Assembly: GCA_947623855.1 (NCBI GenBank)
Contig: CANQHW010000024.1
Span: forward strand, 1-11,918
Source: an uncultured Bacilli bacterium
GTDB taxonomy: Bacteria; Bacillota_I; Bacilli_A; RF39; UBA660
DNA: 11,918 bases
Direction: 5' to 3'
Shown: positions 1 through 7,333 of the stretch, piece after piece
Position numbering within the stretch: the first letter of the stretch is position 1
Layout: the number at the start of each line of letters is the position of its first letter
The notes under the pieces: model-generated
The model's database searches: none
What the model was told of the DNA's origin: nothing
What the model saw: the letters and a program-made list of their open reading frames with translations, nothing else
Made by a program: the position numbers and the translations under genes

Positions 1-71
1 TCTTCATTACCAAAGACACTTACAAATAATTTATCATAAGTTAAAGGAATAAACATATTTTCTTTTATCAC
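1..71 (-). CDS. Rpn-family PD-(D/E)XK nuclease/transposase, N-terminal part
   Basis: Only the first 23 codons are in the window; the gene continues past position 1. Reading starts at GTG (71-69), 9 nt after a full AAAGGAGG ribosome binding site. The residues read (M)IKENMFIPLTYDKLF followed by VSVFGNE. The pattern of P-L-T-x-D-x-x-F then V-F-G-N-E opens the Rpn (recombination-promoting nuclease) / PD-(D/E)XK transposase family, common in many copies in gut Firmicutes. Family members are thought to cut DNA and promote RecA-independent recombination, but the catalytic residues lie outside this window. The gene is read from the duplicated leader at 78-157. The match rests on a short stretch, so the family call is good but not certain. 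An ATG at 56-54 is an alternative start but lies too far from the ribosome binding site. Confidence 0.7.
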   Translation of the reverse strand, partial: MIKENMFIPLTYDKLFVSVFGNE

Positions 72-77
72 TTAAAA

Positions 78-157
78 ATTCCTCCTTTCTAAGAAGGTAT
101 TTTTTTTACCCTCTATTATATATATTTGCAGTTTACACCCCTTTTTCCTTCTTTTTT
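78..157 (-). repeat. Leader repeat, copy 1 (promoter-like, before Rpn-type gene)
   Basis: This 80-bp stretch recurs at 985-1061. Positions 101-157 match 1005-1061 without a mismatch over 57 bp, and 78-96 match 985-1003 over 19 bp. Between them the copies differ only by a 3-bp length change (GTAT here, A there). Read on the minus strand it holds a TATAAT box (120-115), a T-rich-strand A-tract and the ribosome binding site of the gene starting at 71. No good -35 box lies 16-18 bp upstream of TATAAT, so it is either a weak promoter or one needing an activator. Confidence 0.85.
81..97 (-). promoter_or_regulatory. Hairpin covering the ribosome binding site, copy 1
   Basis: In the minus-strand RNA CCUUCUU (97-91) can pair with AAGGAGG (87-81) across a 3-nt loop, giving 7 pairs including one G-U. 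The paired strand is the whole Shine-Dalgarno sequence of the Rpn-type gene, so folding would hide it from the ribosome. The same fold is possible in the second leader copy. Whether it regulates translation is inferred. Confidence 0.45.
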
Positions 158-199
158 ACCTAAATTTTTTATTTTTTTTATTACCAGGTATATAAAAAC

Positions 200-227
200 A
201 AAAAAATCTCTTCGTTTTGAAGAGATT
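200..227 (-). terminator. Intrinsic terminator after toxin gene / small RNA
   Basis: A 9-bp perfect stem, AATCTCTTC (227-219 on the minus strand) with GAAGAGATT (213-205), has a 5-nt loop and runs into a 7-T tract ending at 200. It lies 96 bp downstream of the stop codon of the toxin-like gene and would end both that message and the small RNA begun at about 278. The stem is almost identical to the terminator of addA at 1076-1100. Confidence 0.85.
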
Positions 228-278
228 GGTGGACGATAATGTCCTTTAATTAACAAATGTGGAATTTCTTCCTTTGTT
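200..278 (-). ncRNA. Predicted small structured RNA downstream of PemK/MazF-like gene
   Basis: A consensus-like promoter (285-313) would start a transcript at about 278, and the terminator at 200-227 would end it, giving about 79 nt. The RNA is almost entirely structured. Its first nucleotides form a hairpin: AACAAA+GGAA (278-269), loop GAAA, UUCC (264-261), a 3-nt bulge, and UUUGUU (257-252). A second hairpin is GGAC-AUUAUC-GUCC (244-231), and the third is the terminator stem. There is no convincing reading frame: a 14-codon ATG frame in the region lacks a ribosome binding site. I recognise no Rfam-type motif. Its position, 10 nt after the toxin gene, makes an RNA antitoxin or 3'-UTR regulator conceivable, but that is inference. 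Unlike ToxI-type antitoxins it has no tandem repeats and lies after the toxin gene, not before it. Confidence 0.5.
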
Positions 279-284
279 GATTTA

Positions 285-313
285 ATATTAACATTTATTT
301 ATAGTAATGTCAA
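285..313 (-). promoter_or_regulatory. Sigma-A type promoter of the small RNA
   Basis: On the minus strand TTGACA (313-308) is a perfect -35 box, followed by exactly 17 bp and TAATAT (290-285), one change from TATAAT. Transcription should start near 278, exactly where the first hairpin begins. The -35 box lies 9 bp after the stop codon of the toxin-like gene. This is the best promoter match in the window. Confidence 0.75.
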
Positions 314-322
314 GTTTAATAA

Positions 323-976
323 TTAGTATTTAGCAGTAAATCTATCATTTACAGCTCTGTCTATTAAATTAAGTATTTCTTTAGGACATTTTTTATGCCC
401 TACTATATCATACTCATTTATTGGAGATACTATTCGGGTTTTAGAAATAGTAGTTATTAAACTACAGCAGGCGTAAGTATTAGTATCATTTAATTGGTAA
501 GAGTTAAGCACTTTATGCATTTTTGTTATTTTAATTGGATCATCTTTACATAAACTTAATTTTTCTTCTATTTCAACGATATAATTATGAATTAAAGAGT
601 TTAAATTTAAATTAAATTTACCTTTATTTGAGGTAAGAGGTATAACTGTTAGGACATTATTTTTATAATTATCGTAATTATTAAGTACAATAGCAAAATG
701 TACTTGTGACATTTCAGATCCTATTCCAATACCAAAGTCCACTTTTACTATAGTACCTCGTTGATATTTCTTATAGTTTTTTGACAGCAAAGAAATATTG
801 TTATTTTGAAGGTTTATTTTATTATATAATTGTTTAGATTCTGCTAATAATAAATTTGATTTTTTTAATAACCAGTCATCTAAATACGAAAATTTATATG
901 GTAATTGATAATTTATAATTTTACGATAAGTAGCATAAGATTTATCTAACTTTGTACTGTTTTTTAATTCTTGCAA
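323..976 (-). CDS. PemK/MazF-family toxin-like protein with N-terminal extension
   Basis: 217 residues. The C-terminal two thirds (about 71-187) show the PemK/MazF fold signature: YQRGTIVKVDFG (71-82), GSEM (86-89), FAIVLNN (94-100), LTVIPLTS (109-116) and ITTISKTRI (174-182). Known family members are ribosome-independent mRNA endonucleases of type II toxin-antitoxin systems. The threonine matching the MazF active site is present (T115), but where MazF has its catalytic arginine there is H93, as I recall for longer members of this family in Firmicutes. Residues 1-70 form a lysine- and leucine-rich, mostly helical extension. No antitoxin gene is seen: the 126 bp before it hold only a leader and the addA terminator. 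Start: TTG 976, 11 nt after AAAGGAGG; there is no ATG before codon 89. It is bracketed by the duplicated leader and followed by a predicted small RNA, suggesting acquisition as a unit. Activity as a toxin is inferred. Confidence 0.8.
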   Translation of the reverse strand: MQELKNSTKLDKSYATYRKIINYQLPYKFSYLDDWLLKKSNLLLAESKQLYNKINLQNNNISLLSKNYKKYQRGTIVKVDFGIGIGSEMSQVHFAIVLNNYDNYKNNVLTVIPLTSNKGKFNLNLNSLIHNYIVEIEEKLSLCKDDPIKITKMHKVLNSYQLNDTNTYACCSLITTISKTRIVSPINEYDIVGHKKCPKEILNLIDRAVNDRFTAKY

Positions 977-984
977 AAATATTA

Positions 985-1061
985 ATTCCTCCTTTCTAAG
1001 AAGATTTTTTTACCCTCTATTATATATATTTGCAGTTTACACCCCTTTTTCCTTCTTTTTT
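985..1061 (-). repeat. Leader repeat, copy 2 (promoter-like, before toxin gene)
   Basis: This is the second copy of the leader at 78-157; 57 bp (1005-1061) are identical. Minus-strand features are TATAAT (1024-1019), an expected transcript start near 1012, and the AAAGGAGG ribosome binding site (995-988) used by the toxin-like gene. A -35 box is not recognisable. The two copies sit about 907 bp apart in the same orientation and enclose the toxin-like gene and small RNA. Confidence 0.85.
988..1004 (-). promoter_or_regulatory. Hairpin covering the ribosome binding site, copy 2
   Basis: CUUCUU (1003-998) can pair with AAGGAG (994-989) across the loop AGA, and a U-G pair can extend it at the base. 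As in copy 1 the Shine-Dalgarno sequence is inside the stem. The fold survives although the copies differ in length just outside it. Confidence 0.45.
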
Positions 1062-1075
1062 GTATAAATTTTTTT

Positions 1076-1100
1076 AAAAAATCTCTTCATTTTGAAGAGA
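1076..1100 (-). terminator. Intrinsic terminator of the addBA operon
   Basis: The minus strand forms TCTCTTC-AAAAT-GAAGAGA (7 bp, 1100-1082) followed by six T (1081-1076). It begins 2 nt after the addA stop codon. A longer outer inverted repeat, TGTATAAA (1061-1068) with TTTATACA (1102-1109), surrounds it and takes in the stop codon. The core hairpin is nearly the same as the one at 200-227. Confidence 0.85.
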
Positions 1101-1102
1101 CT

Positions 1103-4100
1103 TTATACATCTAATGGTTCTAATTTTTCATCAAGTATAGAATATAGATAGGTATTTACTTCTTTATTAGTAAGAGATTTTATATATTCTTTATAACCAG
1201 ATAATTGTTTTAGATAAGCTTTATCTTGGGTATTTTTAAGTTTATAATCAACGATGGTATAGGATGTAGGATTTTCAATTAATAGGTCAATAATACCAGT
1301 ATAATGACCATCTTCTTTTTCCCATATAAATTCATATTCTTTATAAATATTTAGAGCATTATCTAGAATACCCGTTTTAATAAAGGCTTTAATTTTATCA
1401 GCTACTAATTCATTCATATGTTCATAATGGGGATTTTTAAAATCAATATTTTCGAATTCCCGGTGGCATAGTAAACCAAAGTTAATATTTTGTAAGGTAT
1501 CGGGGGTATATAATTTATTACTTTCTTTAGAATAGTGTTTATTTTCTTCTAATTTGGTATTTAAGGAAGGATTATCATATACATTTAAAAGTCTTCCTGG
1601 TTCTTCTAAAGTTTTAATTTGAGTACTTAGTTTATAATTTTTAGTTAAATTTAGAGAATTTAAATCGATAGTTTTATTATAAGAAGATAGGATATCACTA
1701 AGAGAAGATAAGATATTACTACTGCTGCGATAATTTAGACGATCGCTCGTATTTACTAAGTTATGAGTAATACTACTATCAAAGTCTTGGAAAGGGGTAA
1801 TTAAAAACATTTTTTCCCGAGCTCTTGTTAAAGCTACATAAAATAATCTTAAACGTTCACTTATTTCTTCTTGATAGTAATGATAATTATTTATTTCTTT
1901 TAAAATACTACTTTTTAAACCATTATCATAAAAAGGCATTATAATTCCTAAATCTTTACTGTATAAAATACGGGAGGTTAATTCTTTGATATTGTATTTA
2001 TCTTTTAAGCCGCTATAGAAGCAAATAGGAAACTCTAACCCTTTAGAAGCATGGATGGTCATTATTTTACAAGCATTAGTATCTTCTTTATTAGTATGAT
2101 ATTTGATATCTAGTTGATGATCGGCGATTTTATTTAAATAATCAGTTACTTCGAAAAGAGTATAACCCATACTTTCTAAATTAGTTAATAGATTTTTAAA
2201 ATAATCATAAACCATAGTATGAGTGGTAATATCCCCTACGGTGATGATTTTGTTATAGACATCAAACTCGGTTAAGAATCTCTCATAAATAAGGGCGGGA
2301 GTTAGGGTTTCATAATCTTCTAAAATGTTAGTTAATTTTTGATATAAAGTGGTTTCATAAAATTTTTTTTGGGTAATAATATCAAAAAGATACGCATCAT
2401 CATAAGAGACTAAGTAACTACGTCCAATACTTAGAAAAGCAAAGGAAAATAATTTATCATAATTTTTAGTAGCAAGACCTTTTAATAAATTAAAAATATT
2501 TTTAATAATTTGTAAATCAATAGTATCACTGATTGGTTCGTCACGATATATCATTGTAGGAATACCCTCATATTCTAAGATTTTTTTATAGGTACTAAAG
2601 TCTTTACTACGATCTAAAAGAAGACAAAAATCACTATAAGTTATATTTCTTAAGGTATTACTTTCTTTATCTAATACTTTATAACCTTTATGGATATATT
2701 CTTTAATATTTTTAGCAATGGTAAATGCTTCTATTTCGGTGGAGGTATAGATACTTTCTTTATCTAATTCGTAGGTTAAGACTTCCATATTAGGATTGAA
2801 ACCGGGATTAGCATTTAAGTAAGTAACGTTACCAAAAAGCATTTGATGGTCTTTACGATAGGAAGAAAAACCAATTTCTTCATCCATAATATAATTAAAT
2901 ATTAAATTGATATTATCTATTACTTCTTTGCGAGAACGAAAATTTTGATGAAGATCAATTTTGATACCATTTAAACCCTTAGCATAGGTATTATATTTTT
3001 CCCGAAATAAGTCAGGGTTAGCGTTACGGAAGCGATAGATAGATTGTTTAATGTCTCCGACCATATAAACATTGTTATTTTCAATTAAAGAAATAAATAT
3101 ATCTTGTAAATCAGAAGTATCTTGATATTCATCAATTAATATTTCTTGAAAAGAGTTTTTTATTTCTTTGCAGATGGAAGGATTAGTATCTAATATAGTT
3201 ATGGCCATTTTAGCAATATCGGTAAAAGTATAGATGGAGTTAGCATGTTTAAAATCCATCATCATAGTTTCTAACTTTTGCAGGATATCGGTTATAACAA
3301 TGGCATATTTTTTCGTTTTCATTAAGCTTTCTTTTAAATAAGTTTTATCGGGATATTTAGTTAATTTTTGAAGTTTTTTGATGGTATTATTAATTTTTTC
3401 TTTTAATTTTTTGGCTTTATCAACACTATTTTTTTCGATAATAGGCAGGGTAATATTTACTCTACTTTTTATTTCGGCATAAGTATGTGCATTTAATAAT
3501 GATGATATAGTAGTAGATATTTTTTCATAGTAAGTATTACTGACATAATTTTTTAGGTTTTCTAGATTGTTTTCTATATCTTCTAAATATTTAAGGAGTA
3601 AGTTTTCATAACTTATAATTATTTCATTTAAATAGGTATCTTTATAATAAGTATCTACATAAGTAGCTAGATAAGTATTTTTAGCATATTTTAGATCAAT
3701 ACTAGCATCGATATTAAGAAGCATATTTTTTAAATCAGTATCGTCTTTAACACAAAAAGTATATATAAAATCTTTAAATAAAGGATTAGCATTTTCGTAC
3801 ATTTCATTGAAAATATTATCTAAAAATTCTTCTTTTTTTAGAGTGAAGATACTTTCTTCTCCAATGGTTATATCTTTATCAATATTTAGTAGATAATAAT
3901 ATTTTTTAACTAAACTTAGAGCATAGGCATCAAAAGTCATAATATAAGCACTATCTAATAGGGCTAGTTCTTGTTGTAAAGAAAGACTTTCAAGTTTTAA
4001 GCGAATACGTTCTTTCATTTCACTAGCAGCGGCGTTGGTAAAAGTTAAAATTAAAAGGTTATTAATACGGATACCACTGCTTACTTTTCTTAATACGCGT

Positions 4101-4204
4101 TCGGTTAAAACGGCGGTTTTCCCAGAACCGGCTCCGGCACTTACAATAATGTTTTTACCTTCTTCGGTAATGGCTTGTAATTGTTCATTAGTCCACTTCG
4201 GCAT
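1103..4204 (-). CDS. addA: ATP-dependent helicase/nuclease subunit A (AddA)
   Basis: 1033 residues. This is the motor and nuclease subunit of AddAB, which unwinds and trims double-strand DNA ends to load RecA for recombination. Superfamily 1A helicase motifs are in order: Walker A AGAGSGKT (23-30, K29), DEYQDT (358-363), GDIKQSIYRFR (from 383), IHASKGLEFP (from 717) and YVALTRARE (to about 797). The C-terminal RecB-type nuclease has D973 in GIIDLL and the D-Y-K triad at 986-988, then a QLSGY motif. It is somewhat shorter than the B. subtilis protein (about 1230 residues) but all catalytic motifs are intact. Start: ATG 4204, 6 nt after AAAGGAGG. The gene overlaps the end of addB by 17 nt, so the two are co-translated, and it is the last gene of the operon. 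Confidence 0.97.
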   Translation of the reverse strand: MPKWTNEQLQAITEEGKNIIVSAGAGSGKTAVLTERVLRKVSSGIRINNLLILTFTNAAASEMKERIRLKLESLSLQQELALLDSAYIMTFDAYALSLVKKYYYLLNIDKDITIGEESIFTLKKEEFLDNIFNEMYENANPLFKDFIYTFCVKDDTDLKNMLLNIDASIDLKYAKNTYLATYVDTYYKDTYLNEIIISYENLLLKYLEDIENNLENLKNYVSNTYYEKISTTISSLLNAHTYAEIKSRVNITLPIIEKNSVDKAKKLKEKINNTIKKLQKLTKYPDKTYLKESLMKTKKYAIVITDILQKLETMMMDFKHANSIYTFTDIAKMAITILDTNPSICKEIKNSFQEILIDEYQDTSDLQDIFISLIENNNVYMVGDIKQSIYRFRNANPDLFREKYNTYAKGLNGIKIDLHQNFRSRKEVIDNINLIFNYIMDEEIGFSSYRKDHQMLFGNVTYLNANPGFNPNMEVLTYELDKESIYTSTEIEAFTIAKNIKEYIHKGYKVLDKESNTLRNITYSDFCLLLDRSKDFSTYKKILEYEGIPTMIYRDEPISDTIDLQIIKNIFNLLKGLATKNYDKLFSFAFLSIGRSYLVSYDDAYLFDIITQKKFYETTLYQKLTNILEDYETLTPALIYERFLTEFDVYNKIITVGDITTHTMVYDYFKNLLTNLESMGYTLFEVTDYLNKIADHQLDIKYHTNKEDTNACKIMTIHASKGLEFPICFYSGLKDKYNIKELTSRILYSKDLGIIMPFYDNGLKSSILKEINNYHYYQEEISERLRLFYVALTRAREKMFLITPFQDFDSSITHNLVNTSDRLNYRSSSNILSSLSDILSSYNKTIDLNSLNLTKNYKLSTQIKTLEEPGRLLNVYDNPSLNTKLEENKHYSKESNKLYTPDTLQNINFGLLCHREFENIDFKNPHYEHMNELVADKIKAFIKTGILDNALNIYKEYEFIWEKEDGHYTGIIDLLIENPTSYTIVDYKLKNTQDKAYLKQLSGYKEYIKSLTNKEVNTYLYSILDEKLEPLDV

Positions 4205-6521
4205 AGGAATCCTCCTTTCGAATAATTTCGGTTATTTTTTGATATTCTAAATCGATAATATCTTCTTCTTTACGGAAGCAAATACTATGATATTTACAAT
4301 ATTTACAAGAAATAAGTTCCCCATCGATTCTTTTAGGGTTTATGGAAAAATTAGCACTAGTAATTCCGTTAATAGCGGCATCAATTTTTTGCGAGACGAT
4401 TTTTCTTATAATTGCAATATCTTTATCATCTAAGACTTTAGCATAAGAAGAAAAGGTATTATTTTTAGTAATGCTCATTCCGGCGATAACCGAAGAAGAT
4501 AGATAATTATTATCAAACATTTCAAGATAAGAGGGATTACTATTACTATATCCTAATAAACGTAAATTACGTTTTTTGGTGCTTTCTTCATCATCTTCAT
4601 CTACTAAAATTTTAGGCATGATGTGTTGAAGATAAAAACCAGCAATAACAACATTATTAAAAGTATAATTATTAGCAAGATAGATATAAATTGGTAGTTG
4701 AAGATTTAAGCCATAACAAATATTATCTAAAGAGCTTTCGGGATGACCTGTTTTATAATCAATTATAGCCATAATAACTTTACCTTCAGTTTCAAGATAT
4801 TTTATTTTATCAACAATACCCATAAATTTAATGTTAATATCTTGAGATTTATCGACAAATATTTGTTGTTCAGTTAAGGTATTATTAAGACGGGTGTAGG
4901 TATCTTGATAACGGATGGTATTTATAATAAAGGAAAGATCATTTTGGAGTTTAGTTATAAAAAATTTTTCTTTATTATTTAAAGTTTTATTGGCTAAATA
5001 GGCATTATATACTTTTTCTAAATCAAAATCAGGTTCATACATTTTAGACAAAGTATAATGGAATAAATTTCCTAAAAAAGTCGCAAAGGTTTCTTCGTAG
5101 GGATCAAGTTTTAAAAGATTATTAAGGTAATATTTAAATCCACAATTAAAATAATTATTTAAAGAAGTATAAGATAAAGTAAGACCATCTTGTAAATAGG
5201 AAAGAACTTTTTCTTTAGAAATATTAGTATAATCATTATGATAAGTATGGTAAGTAGCGGAGCCGTAGGTATTGTAAAGATTAAGTAAATCATTATCTTT
5301 TTCGTTATATTTATAATAATTATCTAATTTAATACCTAAAGCATATTTATTATACATAGTAGAAGATAAATAATTATATTGTGGGGTAATTACTTCTAAA
5401 TTTAAATCGGTAATTAAAGAACTGGGATAGAAACTATCAAAGAAGGAAGTATCTTTATAACTAATAGTTAAATTTTTTGTATTATGAATAATTTTAGTAA
5501 GAATTGCTTTTTGATAATTATTATAATCTACAGAGGTAGTAAGTCCTAATAAAGATTTGGTAAAGTCACTTAGATAATCATCATCTTTATGAACCTTAAA
5601 TATATTTGATTCATTAAATCCTAGAAAATGGTAATAATTATTATCATTAAAAGTTATTTCATCAAAATTAATAATATTGACAGCATTTTTATAAAATTTA
5701 TTATCTACTTTAGTATTTTTAAATTCTTTTTCTAAGGCTTTTAGAAAATATTCATCAATAACTTTAGTAAAAGAATAGGTATTTAAAATATCAATAACTT
5801 TTAGGGAAATGGGATCATTATTTAAAGATTTTACAGCTAAGTCTAGATTATGACTAGATTTTAAGATATTTAGAAAATCTTGAACTATTTTTGTGGCATA
5901 AATACTACTAGTTTCCGGAATATTAAGAGGAATGTTAAACATTGAAAATATTCTTTTTAAAACACTATAATATTCTTTATGAGCATTTACAATATAGATA
6001 TTCTTAATATCTACTTTTTTTAATTCTTCAGTTATTAGAGAAGCGACATCTACTACTTCATCGGTAAGAGTTTTTAAATGTCTAACACAAGGAAGATAGT
6101 GATTTTCTTGTTCGGGAATAAAAGTTAGATTAAATCTAGCTAATAATTTTCGAGTATAAGAATCAAGTATTACTGGACCGATAATTTTTATATTATGAAT
6201 ATTATTAGAAAAATTAGGATTATAAATAAGTAAGTTATGATTATCTAGTTCTTGTTTTAAAGCAGGTAAAGTATTATAATCATAAAAAATATTGTCAAGA
6301 ATAGTTTTAGCTTTATCATAGGAGTAATTATAAGTACGCATTAAATAGATAATGGCTTCGGCATCATAAGTACCTACGAGATTAGCTAAAAACTCTTTTA
6401 AAGTCATTATTTTAACGTTTAATAAAATTTTAGCTTGAGTTTTTTCTTTTAAAATTTCTTCTTTAAGACGAGATGTTGTTATTACATAATCTAAGTCTTG
6501 TAAATACTTTAAATAAGACAC
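4188..6521 (-). CDS. addB: Shortened ATP-dependent nuclease subunit B (AddB)
   Basis: About 777 residues. This is the partner of AddA, providing the second nuclease and the iron-sulphur cluster. Residues are counted from V4 of the longest frame. The C-terminal nuclease has GIVDKI and then D-Y-K at 588-590. The four cluster cysteines are C460 (in NYFNCGFKYYL) and C-x2-C-x5-C at 739, 742 and 748, the spacing known for AddB. The N-terminal part is divergent and shows no Walker A motif; the whole protein is about one third shorter than the B. subtilis AddB (about 1166). The loss is in the helicase-like region that in AddB reads Chi. Start: GTG 6521 is preferred because AGGTGAT lies about 6 nt upstream; GTG 6530 would overlap that site. 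It is first in the operon with addA. RexB is less likely given the cysteines. Confidence 0.9.
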   Translation of the reverse strand: MSYLKYLQDLDYVITTSRLKEEILKEKTQAKILLNVKIMTLKEFLANLVGTYDAEAIIYLMRTYNYSYDKAKTILDNIFYDYNTLPALKQELDNHNLLIYNPNFSNNIHNIKIIGPVILDSYTRKLLARFNLTFIPEQENHYLPCVRHLKTLTDEVVDVASLITEELKKVDIKNIYIVNAHKEYYSVLKRIFSMFNIPLNIPETSSIYATKIVQDFLNILKSSHNLDLAVKSLNNDPISLKVIDILNTYSFTKVIDEYFLKALEKEFKNTKVDNKFYKNAVNIINFDEITFNDNNYYHFLGFNESNIFKVHKDDDYLSDFTKSLLGLTTSVDYNNYQKAILTKIIHNTKNLTISYKDTSFFDSFYPSSLITDLNLEVITPQYNYLSSTMYNKYALGIKLDNYYKYNEKDNDLLNLYNTYGSATYHTYHNDYTNISKEKVLSYLQDGLTLSYTSLNNYFNCGFKYYLNNLLKLDPYEETFATFLGNLFHYTLSKMYEPDFDLEKVYNAYLANKTLNNKEKFFITKLQNDLSFIINTIRYQDTYTRLNNTLTEQQIFVDKSQDINIKFMGIVDKIKYLETEGKVIMAIIDYKTGHPESSLDNICYGLNLQLPIYIYLANNYTFNNVVIAGFYLQHIMPKILVDEDDEESTKKRNLRLLGYSNSNPSYLEMFDNNYLSSSVIAGMSITKNNTFSSYAKVLDDKDIAIIRKIVSQKIDAAINGITSANFSINPKRIDGELISCKYCKYHSICFRKEEDIIDLEYQKITEIIRKEDSYAEVD

Positions 6522-6541
6522 ACTTATCACCTACTAAAAGT

Positions 6542-6571
6542 ATTATACCGTAAGTTAAAGTTTTTTTCATT
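6542..6571 (-). promoter_or_regulatory. Probable promoter of addB-addA
   Basis: A perfect TATAAT lies at 6547-6542 on the minus strand, about 20 bp ahead of the addB start. The -35 region is poor: TGAAAA 16 bp upstream is the closest match. The expected leader is very short. No clear promoter could be placed for the divergent gene at 6625 within the same gap. Confidence 0.45.
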
Positions 6572-6624
6572 AAAGAAAAGTATCTTTTTTTCAATATTTT
6601 CATAATTTATACAAGGTGAGGACA

Positions 6625-7275
6625 ATGAATATTATTGAGTGTTTAATAGATGAAAAAAAATATGTAAGTAATTTACATAATAAGAAAAAGATTTTAGAAA
6701 AGGAAGAAGAGTTATTAAAAGAAGAAAACAGGTTATTAATAAAAGAAATAAATAAATTTAAGAAAGAAGATTTTGAGCTTAAAAAAGAGATAAATCATTA
6801 TGATAATGTAGATAAATTAATAAAGTGGGATACGGTGCTAAGAGGGATATTTACTTTAATAATAACGATTTTAGTAATTAAGTTTATCCCTAATATTTAC
6901 GCCAATTTAATACAAGATTTGATTTTGATTCCTTTTTATTTTTATGAAGTTATTATTTGGTATAAAGAAACTTTAAAGGAAGTAAGTTTTAAAAATAATT
7001 ATAAAATTGTTAATAAAAGAAGGGAGGTTACGAGTTTAGAAGAAAAGATTAATAAATTACAAGAAAAAGGAAGAAAGAATAATGAAAAATTAAAAATAAT
7101 ACGAAAGAATTTAGATATAGTTATTAAAGAAGAAGAAAGACATATTAAATATATAAATAATTTAAAAGAGATTTTAGAAAATTATTATTTAGAGAATTTA
7201 AAAAGTTATTTAGGAGAAGATTTAATTAAGAGGATAAATTATCCTAGCCAAGAATTAAAATTAAAAAGGTTTTAA
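6625..7275 (+). CDS. Coiled-coil membrane protein of unknown function
   Basis: 216 residues; I do not recognise the family. The plan is coiled coil - membrane - coiled coil. Residues 16-59 are almost all K, E, L, I and N in heptad-like order. Residues 71-88 (LRGIFTLIITILVIKFIP) are a clear membrane span, and 95-113 a second, aromatic-rich one, probably making a hairpin. Residues 134-186 form another charged coiled coil before a basic tail ending KLKRF. No signal peptide or enzymatic motif is seen. Start: ATG 6625, 4 nt after AGGTGAG; a GTG at 6616 in frame lies inside that ribosome binding site and is rejected. It is transcribed away from addB and is followed 58 bp later by another small membrane protein gene on the same strand. 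A structural or scaffolding role at the membrane would fit, but nothing shows it. Confidence 0.75.
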   Translation: MNIIECLIDEKKYVSNLHNKKKILEKEEELLKEENRLLIKEINKFKKEDFELKKEINHYDNVDKLIKWDTVLRGIFTLIITILVIKFIPNIYANLIQDLILIPFYFYEVIIWYKETLKEVSFKNNYKIVNKRREVTSLEEKINKLQEKGRKNNEKLKIIRKNLDIVIKEEERHIKYINNLKEILENYYLENLKSYLGEDLIKRINYPSQELKLKRF

Positions 7276-7333
7276 GGGAAGAAGTTTTTAACCAATAATA
7301 TTACTAAACATATTATATAATAGGTGAAACTTT

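Noticed and set aside
229..244. tRNA-like end (GGAC hairpin followed by ACCA) in the small RNA region
   Set aside because: No T-arm sequence GGTTC, no anticodon arm and no full cloverleaf; the ACCA is likely chance.
200..1061. Insertion sequence with terminal inverted repeats around the toxin gene
   Set aside because: The flanking repeats are direct, not inverted, and there is no transposase inside the unit and no target-site duplication that I can see.
4035..4250. Plus-strand 71-codon frame across the addB/addA junction
   Set aside because: Lies opposite the conserved helicase start of addA; no ribosome binding site or family signal.
7316..7321. TATAAT just before the 60-residue membrane gene as its promoter
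   Set aside because: Transcription would begin inside or after the ribosome binding site (7322-7327), and there is no fitting -35 box.
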